Of a stretch of 64,000 bases of DNA, positions 36,611-50,405 are shown piece after piece. A program made the translations under genes and the position numbers. Origin of the DNA: Acanthochlamys bracteata (lineage: Eukaryota; Streptophyta; Magnoliopsida; Pandanales; Velloziaceae). The notes below the pieces were generated by a model. The model made no database searches, was not told where the DNA came from, and saw only the letters and a program-made list of their open reading frames with translations. The stretch covers positions 4,973,725 to 5,037,724 of the forward strand of contig CM034129.1 in the NCBI GenBank assembly GCA_019914995.1, read 5' to 3'. Position 1 is the stretch's first letter. Each line of letters begins with the position of its first letter.

Positions 36611-39040
36611 ATCCAGTTTTGTTTATTGAATTAATTAATGTTCAGTTCCGAGAAGGTTCCCTCCCATTATCTTACCGTGTACGGCCTCTTATACACCTGA
36701 TATATTTTGTGTGGGAGAGCTTTTGGGCGTTTTATCTGATATCTAAATTTTATTTTTGAAAACTTATTTTTAATATAAATATATTTTTTAAAAATATATT
36801 TTAAAGTTTTAAATATTAATACAAAATTAATATAAAATTCTATTTTTTATTAAATATTTTTTAACTTTTAATATAATTTTTAAACTTATTTTGTAAAAAG
36901 TAAATTTATTTCAAAATAAACGTTACATGTTATGCGTTTCTTTACGAAGCACCTGTTAATAAAAATGAATGAAGTTTGAACTTTATGAGAGAACCAAAGA
37001 ATTTCTTTCTGTGTTTTTTTTTCCTTTCATAACCCAAAGTAGCTTTTAAATAGTTAATTTACAAGCTTATTTTAAATACACTGAACTCTAATTCATTTCT
37101 TCAAAATTTGATCATTTCATGTGTCTCAGTTTGTCACTTCGAACTTTATTTTATAAAAATTTAATTTCAAATTTAATTTAATTTTTTTATTTTAAATATC
37201 ACTTTAAGTTTTATTTCTACGAAGCTTTATTTTTATAAAATCAATTTCTTAAATTTTAATTATGTGTATTCAAAATATGTCATATATCAAACCATGTCTT
37301 ATCACAAAAGATAACAGGTAAGACATGAACAAGTTAGCGAAGAGATATATGTACCTGACATTCATTAGTGATTAGTATCAAAATCATATTGATTAAGAGT
37401 ATATTGGCATTTTTAAGTTTTAAATTTTTTTGATAAATTTTTAATATTATTTAATGATCTTTTTTAAAAAATAACTTTTTATATAAGTAACTTTTTTAAA
37501 TAAAAAATAATTTTATTTTGAAAATTTCAAACTAATTTAAAAAAATATTTTTTAAATACTTTTAAACTACTTCTTATACAGAATCAAACTGGATTTGATT
37601 AAATTCTAGTTAGAGGTTGTGCGATCATTTTCAGGATCCACTTTAATCACAAATCATTCATTTAAATTCACTTTAACGTAAAAGCAGGACAATATTCCTT
37701 TTAATTTTTGCCGGGAAGTATTTTTTTGAAGTAGAAAAATCGGTACTAAAAATTAGGGTCGCACCTTATTTGCATCAATCCCTTCTGAATGAAAAGGGTG
37801 TTATTTTTGCTATAAATTTTTTATTTAAAAATAAATTACTGTAAATAATACTACTTAAAATAAATTTTATTTTATTCTAAAAATAAATTAAAAGTAAATA
37901 TATATATATATATATTAAATTGAATTAAAAATAATTTTTAATAAATAAATAAATAATATAAGTAAAAAGAGCACATCCTCTTTCACAAGTACAAGTTTGT
38001 TGTTGTAGGATAAGTGATGTCTGGAATTGTTTTTAAAAAAGATTTTTTTAAAAATAAAAATATTAAAAAAATTTTTTAAATAAAATTTTATTATTTATCT
38101 AATAAATAATAATAATAATATTTTATTATGTATAATTTTTTTGACTTTCTAATATCTAAAATTTTAATAAAAATATAAATTATACAATTTTTTTGATAAA
38201 TATAAAATAAAAAATTAGAATGAAAAAAATTAAAAAATTTTGCCGAACATCACAAAAGTTTTGGTGGTGGCTTTTTAGACACATTTAATTATCCAAAAGT
38301 GACATAAAAATAAATTTTAAAAATAAATTAACGAAAGTAAGTTATAAAATAAATACTAAAATTTATTCGTTAAAAAATTATCTTAAGTGAAATAAATATT
38401 CTTTTTAAAAAGTGATTTTTAGAAAAAAAAATTTTATTATAAAAACATATACAAAATCATTCAAAAAATACTGTTTGATAAATATATATAAAAAAAATAC
38501 TCTCGTATATAAGCTTGTGTCCAAAATAATTGCAGTTTTTTTTTAGATAAACAATACAAAGTTATTATATTTTAAAGAAAACATAAAACTATAAAAGAGA
38601 CTTTCATAATAATTGCATCATAATCTAAAAAGTAGTTCATTTTTGAGAAACTATAAGTAGTTCATTATGAGTCAGAGTTGGACCACAACTCAAAACCAGT
38701 TCAGCTCAGTGTTCCTCTAGAGAACTCCAACATAGTTGAAAATTATTCAAATTAAAAACAAGCAACAGAAGAAAACACATTTCAAACTTAGTTTCCAAGA
38801 TCACTGAACAGCATGAAATTCAAAATAAAAATAGTCGAAATGAAATAAAGAACCTAGTTGTGGACGACTTCATTTAAATTTTGAAGGTCAGTGTTTTCTG
38901 TGTCATGTCTCTAACTGCACTGAATTAATAATAACACACACCGATGCTTTTTTCAAAGTAGTCAATTTCATTTGAAGGAAAAAAAAGTTTTCATCCTTTT
39001 TAATTTTTTAATAATGTGTAAACCAGCCGGAAGGCCCGGA
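36611..39040. other. AT-rich intergenic spacer
   Basis: Mostly A/T runs from 36720 to 38640, with an (AT)n tract at 37898-37915. No gene, RNA or recognisable element. It separates the divergently transcribed SCL30A and glucanase genes. Confidence 0.5.
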
Positions 39041-40924
39041 ACACTCTTCAGATTCCCACTCTCTTTAAACCCCATCAAAAAACCAGCAAGCAAAACCTCT
39101 CTCTCTCTCTCTCTCTCTCACTCTCTCTCTCGAATCAAAAGAAAGTTTCTTTTCTCTCTCTCTCTCTCTCGTCTAGAACACAACTTCGCATGTGTTTCTT
39201 GGTGTCCTTGGTTTACTCAGCAGAGGTGTGGAGTGTGTGACGTGTACAGCTTCGTGAGCTCCGACGCTTCTGTTCTTCTACAGAAGCCCCCTTTTCAAAT
39301 TTGAAAGTACATAAAGGTAACATTTTTCTGCTTTCTCTTAGATTTTTGTTTCATTTTGTGATCTGAGCAGCTTACTTTTTCGGGTTTTTTCTGAAATTTC
39401 CGTCTGTTCATTTGTTTTCTACCACCGCAGTTCTGTTCTTGATGTCTTTCTTTTCTTTTCCATTTTTGGAGTAATTACTTGGTAAACCATTTTTGCTTGA
39501 TTTTAGTTTAATTTTTAGGACAAAGGCTACTTACGTGGCAAAACAAAAAAATTCTTCTTTTTCATTTTTATTTGGTGTATTGTTTCTATGATCGTCAATA
39601 AACGTTCCCTCTTTAGTTTGCGTGCTAGGTTGATGGTTTTTGGGTTTTACTTCATGGTTTGCTGACAAGAAGCTTTTGTTATTTTTTGTTCCATCTAATT
39701 TTGATTCTGTTCGGGTTTTGACAAGAGCTTAGCAACTATTTCTACTCCGGCCATAGAGGAGTCAGAAATTTCATTTTCTTCTTTTGTCTAAATTACATTA
39801 TTGTTTGAGTTCTTATGTAGTTGGTCTATGTAGTTAGCTTGCAAAAGTGATCTTGAAGTGATGTCTTTTAACTCTTTAGCTTCAGTCGCCTTGCCAGTAT
39901 CTCAGGTCCTGCAGTCGATTGGCAAAGGAAACAAGTTTATCAGTCTGAGTGGCACATAACAGTTCTGGTTGGGCAGTGCGCAGAATAGCAGTTTCGGTGG
40001 GGCTCTTTCTTGAGCTATTAGGACAAGGTTGGAAGTGTGACCTAAAGGTTGTGGTCTTTCTTATTTTAAAGGTTGTGTGACCTAATATAGAGAAAAGCAA
40101 GCATTATAGATTGTTACCAGATTCTCTCAAGTGAACCTTATGAAGTCTCTCAAGAGCTGCTTATTCTAGTTAAGGCCTTTTACGGGTCTTTATGGAGCTT
40201 TTCACTCTGAAACTTTTCTGATTTGCTTATTGTTTAGTTCAAATGCATAAAGCTTCTAAGCATTTCGAATTCTTCCTCCTTACTACACATTACTGTTATT
40301 TTCACCTGTAACCACATAATACTTCTATTACAATCTGGAAGTTGGCAATCTGACACTGACATAGTATAATCGTATTTTTACCTAAATCTTGCAATCATTG
40401 TTCCAAACTTTACAGTTAGGTTATATGTCTGTCGCAATTCTATCTCTTATCTCCAATTCTTTTATGTGTGTTTTTCTCAATTAAAAGTCTGGCTCAATTC
40501 TGCTGCTATTATTTCTCTGTCCTTTTACTTTTGTCTCTGATCCCCAACACCCTTGATTGTCACATTGGCTGACAGATTTTGATGGCTCATTTCAGTATAG
40601 AAACCATCAAATCAATAGTAATATTTATATTCAAAATGAACTTCTTGCGACAATTGAAACATGTTCCTCTTTGTAGAGCAGTTGTGGTCTTTGTTGGACA
40701 TTTAACTCTCTTATGAATATAACTGTAAACTCAGATAAAATTACCACGTTTATCCTTAAGTAGTGGTCATATGTTTCCAAAATATAACTGCATACTGAAT
40801 ATCAGGACGATGAATGCGTCCGTATATACAGAATTGGAATTCCATGTTACTAGCTGACTTTTGTAATTCCATTGGTTCCTGAAGGAGGAGGAGGTTCTTG
40901 ATCTATATTAGCCTTTATTAGACA
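39041..40924 (+). promoter_or_regulatory. Glucanase 5' UTR region with (CT)n tracts and leader intron
   Basis: CT repeats at 39096-39132 and 39151-39171 are typical of plant 5' leaders. A leader exon probably ends near 39316 (AAAG|GTAACA), followed by a long intron before the ATG exon. The small open frames here have no familiar product. Confidence 0.45.
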
Positions 40925-43900
40925 ATGCTGCTTCGGAAATGGAAAACAGCTGTACTCTTACTAATCATGTTGTTCCTATATGCATCAGGTATCCTTTTGT
41001 TTTCTAAGTGTTCGCATTCCTATGGTCTAGTTTTATGAAATTAACTTCTGATTTGAACATTGTATCTTTTAGAATAAACTCAAGGCCCATTATTTCTTTT
41101 TGTTGATTAGTAAGCTAGTAACCTTGAAATTTGACAGTTAGTAAATTGAATGTTTGACTATTTCTAGATTGTTTTTAATATTCTTACAGAAGGTTGTGCA
41201 GAGCAAATGTATTGTTCACCTTTTTTTTTTCCTTTGAATAGTTGATATGTAGGTTTGTGTTTAGTGAACATATTAATATGGTTTGCAAGAAGATGGTATT
41301 TATTCAAAAAAACATTGTAACGTATCCCTCTTATTTGTGCTTTTGCTGTTTTTTGGGCCAATAGGTATATTTTTCTCAAAAATCTTCTTAGGCTCGAGTC
41401 TTTATGCAAATAGGCTCCAGAAAGTTGCTAAGATATCTAATGGTTATCATATCTGGTGCAATGTTCGTAACGTTTGAGATACCAAAAATTTGGATTTCTT
41501 TGTTTATACGTACCATAATGACTTCAATGTACAAGCTTGCCATGTCAAGAGCTTTACCATACAGAATGGATTTGAGCCTAGTATGATCCTCAAAAGGAAA
41601 CGACTAACAACATTAGATGGAAAGAACCAAGGCAATCTTTTGCTTATAGCTGTTGGTGAGTGTTGGGTATACAAATCGATTTATGCTAGACAATCTGGAA
41701 TGGGTAGTAATAGAGTGAATGTATAAACCTAATTTTATGGCGAAATAGACGAAATAAGGTTAGTGATGTCAATGAAATTTTGAAACAAAGAATGCGTGTG
41801 AGCCTTTAGTCATGAAGTTTTACTTAATATTGAATTATGCTTTCTTTAGGGCTTTTAAAGCTACTGTATAGCCATGCATTCCCTTGCATAAGTCTCTATA
41901 CTTTCATCCTATTCTTTTGTTTGACCTGTATGGTTACCATTTCCTAACAATGACAATTGTATTGGAAAATTAGGTGCATTTGTGGGGATAAATATTGGTA
42001 CTGATGTTTCCAGCTTACCGCCAGCATCGGACATAGTGTCGATCCTTAGGCAGCAGCAGATCAAGCATGTAAGGTTGTTTGATGCTGATCATCAGATGCT
42101 TACTGCTCTTGCAAACACTGGAATAGAGGTTATGATTGGTGTGCCAAATGATCAGCTGTTAAAAATTGGGCAATCACGGTCAGTAGCAGCTGATTGGGTT
42201 AACAGGAATGTCGCCGCATTTGTTCCAGCAACAAACATCACATACATTTCTGTCGGAAATGAAGTTCTTACTACTATTCCAAATGCCGCCCTTGTTCTTG
42301 TTCCAGCGGTGCAGTTCCTGCAGTCTGCACTTTTGGCTGCGAATCTTAACTTTCAAGTTAGAGTCTCTAGTCCCATGTCCATGGACATGATGCCAAAGTC
42401 TTTCCCTCCATCCACAGCCGCATTTAATTCGACTTGGAACCCAATAATGTTCCAATTTCTTCAGTTTTTGAAGAACACTGGATCCGCCTTCATGCTAAAT
42501 GCTCACACATACTACTATTACAGTAAGGGAAACGGAATCTTTCCTCTCGAGTATGCTCTTTTCCGTCCTTTGCTTCCCAATAAGCAGATAGTTGATCCGA
42601 ACACAAACTTTTACTATAGTAACATGTTTGATGCTTTGGTTGATGCTGCATTTTATTCGATCAAGGCACTGAATTTCTCTGACATACCTGTTCTAGTCAC
42701 AGCAACTGGCTGGCCATCACTTGGTGGAGCAAACGAACCAGATGCTACTGTTGACAATGCTTTGCTATACAATAGCAATCTTATTCGTCGAGTTTTGAAT
42801 GGTTCTGGACCACCAAGTCAGCAATCTGTACCGATAAACACATACATCCATGAGCTATTCAATGAGGATCTGCGGCCTGGACCTCTATCTGAGAAGAATT
42901 GGGGTGTGTTTTTTCCAAATGAAACTGCTGTTTACACTCTGAATGTAGCAAATGTTGCTGAAGTCGACACAAACGCCACTTTGGGTCCACGTGGAGTATT
43001 CTGTATAGCAAATTCTAGTACTGGCTCCAAGTCGCTAAAGCAAGGGTTAGATTGGGCATGTGGGCCGGGTGGAGCAAATTGTAGTGCCATCCAACCTGGT
43101 CAACCATGTTATGCGTCTAACAATCTTGCAGCTATCGCTTCATATGCATTTAATGACTACTACCACAGGACACAAGCAAACGGTGGGACTTGCAACTTTG
43201 GTGGCACTGCAGTGATCACTACTGTTGATCCTAGTAAGTGTATTTCCTTTTAGTTTAGATTTTCTAGACTTTTAAGTGACCTTCCCACTGACACATGCTA
43301 ATTCCAGAATGTGTTGTTTCAAACAACTAAGTCCAAAATGTCAACTTTTGCAAGGAAACAATCTTGAATTATATAATGTTCTATTTGAAGTCATTGAAAC
43401 TTTCGAACATATGCAAAGAGAGGGAAATGGCACGCAGCTGTCTACTGCATTGGACTTATATCATTGGTCAATCTGTTCTAGAGTTGCAATAGTATAACCA
43501 TTAGTTGTGGACATGTATGCCTTTCTAGATCTTTCTATGAAATTCATGCCCCTAGCTATGAAAATGATAGTAGACTTCCTTTGAGCATGCTTGTATCTAA
43601 AAGTTTGTTTTTGTTATTTCTTCTTCTATTTTAGTTCCCTGAGCATAGGTTAAATCTGCCTGAGAATGTGTAGGTGTTTGATAATAAATTAAAAACTAAT
43701 ACCAAGAAGTATGCTGGTGGTTATGTTTTTGTTTTGTGTATATGAAACCTATATCTCTTTGAGCCATTTGGTATTGATGATGGAGATATCATAGGCTGAT
43801 ATTTGAAGCCAAATTTCCATACCTTATACTTGCTTATGAGTTATAATAGGAGCTGGTAATTTCAGTTAATATTGTCTCAGTTATTGTAAAATTCTGGGCA

Positions 43901-44362
43901 AGGTGTTTCCATACCCGAAGCTTTTTTATTTTTTTGTGTGCATGCGCGTGTGTTTGCATCAGAGAGAGAGAGAGAGAACAAGAGAAAGAGATTATATTAG
44001 CTCACACATCGACCGAAAAATTGTCATTCCATGGAAAGAGGGATATGCTAGAAAAACAATTTTACTAATATTTCTTTTATAATGATATTTGCAGGCAGTG
44101 GTTCATGTATCTTTACTGGAAGGTGAGCCATTATGGGAATTTCTCAGTTATAGATATTCTTGCAAGTCCTATATCTACTAAGTTGTACGCATGTTTGTTT
44201 TTTTCTCTTTCTATCAACAGCTCTGGAGCAAATAATAGCTCAGGTGGTTTTGGCCCTGGAACTGCTTTTGGACCAGCTAGCGCTGATAGTAGTTCTTCAC
44301 CACTGCGAATTCTCGATATATCATCAATGTTATTTTTTATACTGCTCCATGTTGTGCCTTAA
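40925..44362 (+). CDS. GPI-anchored glucan endo-1,3-beta-glucosidase (GH17 + X8), nucleophile Glu replaced
   Basis: GH17 enzymes cleave 1,3-beta-glucan (callose) in the wall and at plasmodesmata. Exons: 40925-40988, 41974-43233, 44095-44122, 44221-44362; phases agree; 497 residues. Residues 1-22 are a signal peptide (KTAVLLLIMLFLY). The GH17 barrel follows with the proton-donor motif YISVGNEVLTT. The strand that should read ETGWPS reads VTATGWPSLGG, so the nucleophile Glu is Ala265 (GCA at 42702-42704). An X8/CBM43 domain (about 360-445) has FCIANSS, WACGPGGANCSAIQ and CNFGGTA. The Ser-rich tail and hydrophobic C-terminus (MLFFILLHVVP) fit a GPI signal. Exon 3 is a 28-nt micro-exon. Ortholog by neighbours and recalled sequence: At3g13560. 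Confidence 0.93.
43961..43978. repeat. (AG)n microsatellite in a glucanase intron
   Basis: A run of AG repeats in intron 3 of the glucanase gene, just upstream of the micro-exon. Confidence 0.85.
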
Positions 44363-45122
44363 CAACGATATCTTAGCATGACCTTCCTTAGAAATGGAGG
44401 GCTCTTTTTGGAGATGCAATTCTGATTCATTGGTCCTTAGTAATATCTAGATAGTTGTAGCAAGCAAATCAGAGTTCTGTGCCTGTATGTTTTTCTTCTT
44501 TCCTGTTTAAATGCAATGTCTGCAAAGTTACCCCTTCATTAGTTTTTTCTTGCTGTATTTTGGAGATTGATATCTTGCTATTGAACAATCAGAAGAACCT
44601 TAAAAACTTATTAAATATGTGCAACTTCTTCCTGCACAAAGAATGAGTTTTGTTTTTTGTCTGTTGACAAGAAAATAATAGAGTAAAAGAACTCGAAAGA
44701 GAACAATAGAGAGAAAAAATTCGCATCCAAAGAACGATCCTTATTAAGAGAGTTGTTTGAGAGACGCTTATTCAAAACATTTCTTATTAATTTTTTTAAT
44801 ATTTAAATAGAATTTTGATAATATTTATAAATTTTTTAAAATATAAAAAATAATAAAATCTTTTATTATTTAGTTTTATTATTAAAATTAAATAATTATA
44901 ATTTATTTATTAAGATAAAATTATAAAATTATAAAAACTCTCAACCGCTCTGACTGACGTGACAGAGTATGAGATTGGTCTTGGTGGTTTTCAAATCAGC
45001 AGGTTATTGCTGATTATGGGAGTTAAAAGAAAAGAGATTAACTTGATTAACTGAAGTCAGACCGTTCTCTCTCTCTCTCTCTCTCTCTTCTCCAGAAGGA
45101 GGAGAAGAACTAGAGTTAGGTG
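44363..45122. other. Glucanase 3' flank and COP10 leader
   Basis: 3' UTR to about 44520, AT-rich DNA at 44760-44930, then the COP10 leader with a (CT)n tract at 45065-45090. Nothing else seen. Confidence 0.45.
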
Positions 45123-46890
<1,768 letters not shown>

Positions 46891-47890
46891 CTCGCCGACA
46901 AATTGTAAATGCTTTGAACTAGAGATGTATATCTAGGGGGAACAGTTGCTCTACATAAAGCCCTTGGCTAATGCTAGAGTTCCTGTAACTAAAGTTTTTT
47001 CTGATTTTCATTACTGTGTGCAACTTTGGAACCTTAATGAAAGTTTTGTAACCTTGTTCGCTGCTTCGAAAGGACTGCCTTTAGGGCGTGTTTTATATAT
47101 CCGTAATTAAGTTTTGTAAGAGTAAAAAGTAGGAAGTAGAATTTTTTGAAAAATGAGTTAGAAATGGAGTTCAGTGTTTGTGTTTAATAGTTTTTGAAAG
47201 TGAGTTGAAAATTAAAAGATAAAATTGCATTGGGAGGTGTATAAATAAGAAAGTTGAAACTGGAGTTCTGTATGTGGAAATACAGTTTTATATTTTTTGT
47301 GCAAATAAAATATATGAATTGGTCGGAATTTCGAATTTGGCGAAAGAAAGTAGAGTTACGGACGTTTGAAACAAACCCTTTAGCATCCGTCGAGCTGTAA
47401 GCTTTAAGCTATAGTGTCTCTGCGACATTGTTTTACGATGATGTTCCAAATTATTTCACTGATAAATACCGTATACTACTTAGAATTGCATTGTAGCATC
47501 CCAGAAGCATGGAGTTTTCCTTGTTCTTCAATTTTTTAGCTTCTTGAGCCTTCCTGCAGTGTTTTGCATTGGATTGAAAAAGTTAGCAAAATGTCCATAT
47601 AAAATTAGTTAGCATAGTGTTGATATTATTAGTAGTACATGAACAAACTGGGACTTTTGTGTTCGCTCTGATATTGATTGACACTCCACCACATTAGTTA
47701 TCTGACTTGAAGAAAACTTTCCTGTTTGGTAGTTTAGTCGAAGCCAAGACTCACCAGCCGACATCAAACCTTTGATGGAACAAACAAATTGATCTCTCAA
47801 TTAACTCCTCAACAAGAGAAGAAACTGACTCACTATCTCACTCTCTGAAGTAACCTGTCTTTATTCCCAAAGGTTAATGTGAAGCTCCAG
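46891..47890. other. COP10 3' flank and intergenic
   Basis: COP10 3' UTR to about 47070, then unremarkable DNA. A 63-codon minus-strand frame at 47609-47800 has no recognisable product. Confidence 0.4.
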
Positions 47891-48006
47891 CCATCTAAGT
47901 CCACGATATGGTTCTCTTTCCGTTGCAACTGGAAGTGTTCTATGGGGAGCGAACGGAGCTATAATCATGGCATGTCTAGGAGAACAAGGAAGCAATCTGT
48001 ACATAG

Positions 48007-48846
48007 AAAAGAAACATTCTACGTGAGGATGAGAAGAAACATAGAGATTTCAAGCCAGTTGAAATTGTAGGTGATGAAGATGGAGATCTCTGTTGCTCAC
48101 CTGAGGAGCTCATGCGAATTGATGGCGGTAATCAGAAAAAGCAAGACAAACTTGTTAATGCTTGCCATGCCACACCAGGAGAAGCCACAGAAACTAATCG
48201 GAACAATGAGAAGACGCAATTTGTTGTTGGTGATTGCCATAGAGGCAACTGTGAAGAGAAGAAATACCTTCATGCCTACGGCGTGTGCTATGAAGTACCA
48301 TTATGTCAAGAGTTGGAACAAACAAATGACATTGAAAAGAACCAGCAGCATGATTCCGCTGTTGATTGGTTTGCTTTATCAGAAGGACAATGTATGCAGA
48401 ATAATGGTGACCTTGACTGGAAGACGATTGATGCTTGTGATGCATTGTGGGCGGTACAAGAAAATCTCAATCAAAACATTGGCTACAACAGTAACAACTA
48501 CAAGAAGCAAGACAAGAACAAGAACAAGAACAATCAAGTAGTGAAGAAGCAAATCGATGGGAACAATGTCGAAAGAAAGCAAATTAAAGCAGCTCATCGG
48601 ACATCATTGGAAGACCTCATGAAGTCCAACAGCTTCCATGGTAATCACAGAGTCCATTGCAAATCAGAACCAGTCGAAGAAGATGAATATGATCATGAGG
48701 AGAAGAAGAGGATTCCTCTTGTTGTCAAACATGGCGATTGCCTAGGAGGAGCTACAATGGTGATCAATATCGGTAGTCGGTATGTCAATGTGCTCAGGCG
48801 GCACTCATCCAAGAATAAGAATGCAGTTCGACCGTGGATGAATTGA
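48007..48846 (+). CDS. Hypothetical hydrophilic protein, start unclear, possibly frame-broken
   Basis: I do not recognise this gene. The frame is open from just after a TAG at 48004 to TGA at 48844-48846. Its first ATG is 48112 (244 residues), but the sequence just before it also looks coding (DFKPVEIVGDEDGDLCC). A second frame opens at ATG 47942 with an Arg-rich start (SYNHGMSRRTRKQ) and dies at 48070; joining it to the main frame would need a shift near 48020. The product is acidic and Asn/Lys/Gln-rich, with an NKNKNN stretch and several Cys, and a more ordered end (LVVKHGDCLGGATMVIN). There are no signal peptide or membrane segments. It could be a lineage-specific gene with a missed upstream exon, or a decaying one. 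Confidence 0.45.
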   Translation, partial: KRNILREDEKKHRDFKPVEIVGDEDGDLCCSPEELMRIDGGNQKKQDKLVNACHATPGEATETNRNNEKTQFVVGDCHRGNCEEKKYLHAYGVCYEVPLCQELEQTNDIEKNQQHDSAVDWFALSEGQCMQNNGDLDWKTIDACDALWAVQENLNQNIGYNSNNYKKQDKNKNKNNQVVKKQIDGNNVERKQIKAAHRTSLEDLMKSNSFHGNHRVHCKSEPVEEDEYDHEEKKRIPLVVKHGDCLGGATMVINIGSRYVNVLRRHSSKNKNAVRPWMN

Positions 48847-50405
48847 TCTATATAGCATATGATTTGGTATGGAAAATGTATTGAAACTGAATTGAATTGC
48901 ACTGTTTTATTCTTCGTCATAGTATTTGGTTTCTCATTTTCTGTAAAAACCACACCTGTTATTATTGCAAATCGAGGTAGAACTGTTTTGCTTCTTGGGT
49001 AGTAGCTATTCGCTATTCATATTTATTATCTTTATCCTTTTTGGACTTTTAGAAGTTTTTGGCAATTACTACTATAGCTAATTAACCATAGCAATCCAAG
49101 AGAAGATATTTTCAACACACTGAAAAAACTCAGAACAAGTTCAAAAAAAGACGAGCTAACAATTTAACAAAGAATCCAACTAATGACTGTACTGCTGTTC
49201 ATTAGTTGAAGTTGCTTGGAGCTATGTAAGCTGAAATGCCAACTTTTGTTCTCATTATATAATTTCATTAAATTCACTCTTATTTCGTCCATGTCGATTT
49301 TAATTTTTAGAAAATTAATTATTTAACAATTACAAATATTGTAGAAATACAAAAAATAAAAAGAATATATTATCTATCCACGTTAGGATTTTTTATTATA
49401 TTTTGAAAATATAACATTCTTATTACAGAAGTAATTTTAAGTGTAACGAAAAATATTGTCTACAAATAGATACATTATTTTTTTAAAAAAATGAATTCGG
49501 TTTTATTATTATAGAAAAGTTAAAAATAAGTTTGAAATGCAAAAAATTTGAAATATAAATTTTAATTATTTATTTGAATTATGAGATAAAGATCTTTATA
49601 AATGATAATGTGTGACTAATACGAATTTTTTTGGTAACTATATAACATACCGATGAATTTATCTTTGATATAAGATAATATACTATAACAATAATAATAG
49701 CTTAAATCTCATAAAAAAATTGAAACATTTAACAAAATTTCTTATTAAATAATTTATCAAAATTGGAACACATTATTTTAAATATTGAAAATTGGTATAT
49801 ATGATGTTCAATATATATAGATGAGTATTATTTCGATAGTTTTGAAATAAATTTTAAAAAAATCACATAATCTATTTTTAGTTAATTTTTATTAATAAAA
49901 ATTATATTATATTAACTTAATTTTTATGAGAATTAAAGTTTTCTAAATAAACTTTTATTATTTTAATTTCAATTTTTGGCGTCATTTTTTTCTATCTACA
50001 AAATTACTATTTGATATCATATAAAAATTTTTAATATCAATATTATTTCTAGTAAAATTTTTAGTATCAACATTATTTCTAATAACAGATAACAATTTCT
50101 TCTTGGTTTTTAGCAATGCACAAATCCATAAGAAGAGCAATATTTTGTAATTGGACTTTTTGCAGTAACACCAAATATAGTCTAATCGATTTTGTATGTA
50201 TCTACAAAACTGCCATGCCATTTTGGTGTCGCTCTGTTCTTTCTTCCGCCATTCATTCCAGCTGCCCTCACTACTACCTAACACTCTCCTCATACCCCGC
50301 CACTCGCTATTCTGTCTCAATCAACAACAACAATGCGGACAAAGATTTGTTCTTGTTATAAACCTTCCTGTTTCTCAATCTCAATCTTCACTTGCAGAAC
50401 CAGCG
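48847..50405. other. Intergenic, AT-rich, then AAE18 leader
   Basis: 49260-49990 is strongly AT-rich with no gene. 50200-50405 is the probable AAE18 promoter and leader; the frame is open upstream of the ATG, but nothing there resembles the family. Confidence 0.45.

Noticed and set aside
37898-37915. AT dinucleotide run as a matrix-attachment or origin signal
   Set aside because: A simple microsatellite in AT-rich spacer, with nothing further to support a function.
41164-41726. Several 60-80 codon open frames in glucanase intron 1
   Set aside because: No recognisable motifs, overlapping frames, and bounded by a well-supported intron.
48071-48541. 156-codon open frame
   Set aside because: Overlaps the 48.1-48.8 kb frame in another phase, with a Met/Lys/Arg-rich composition typical of a shadow.
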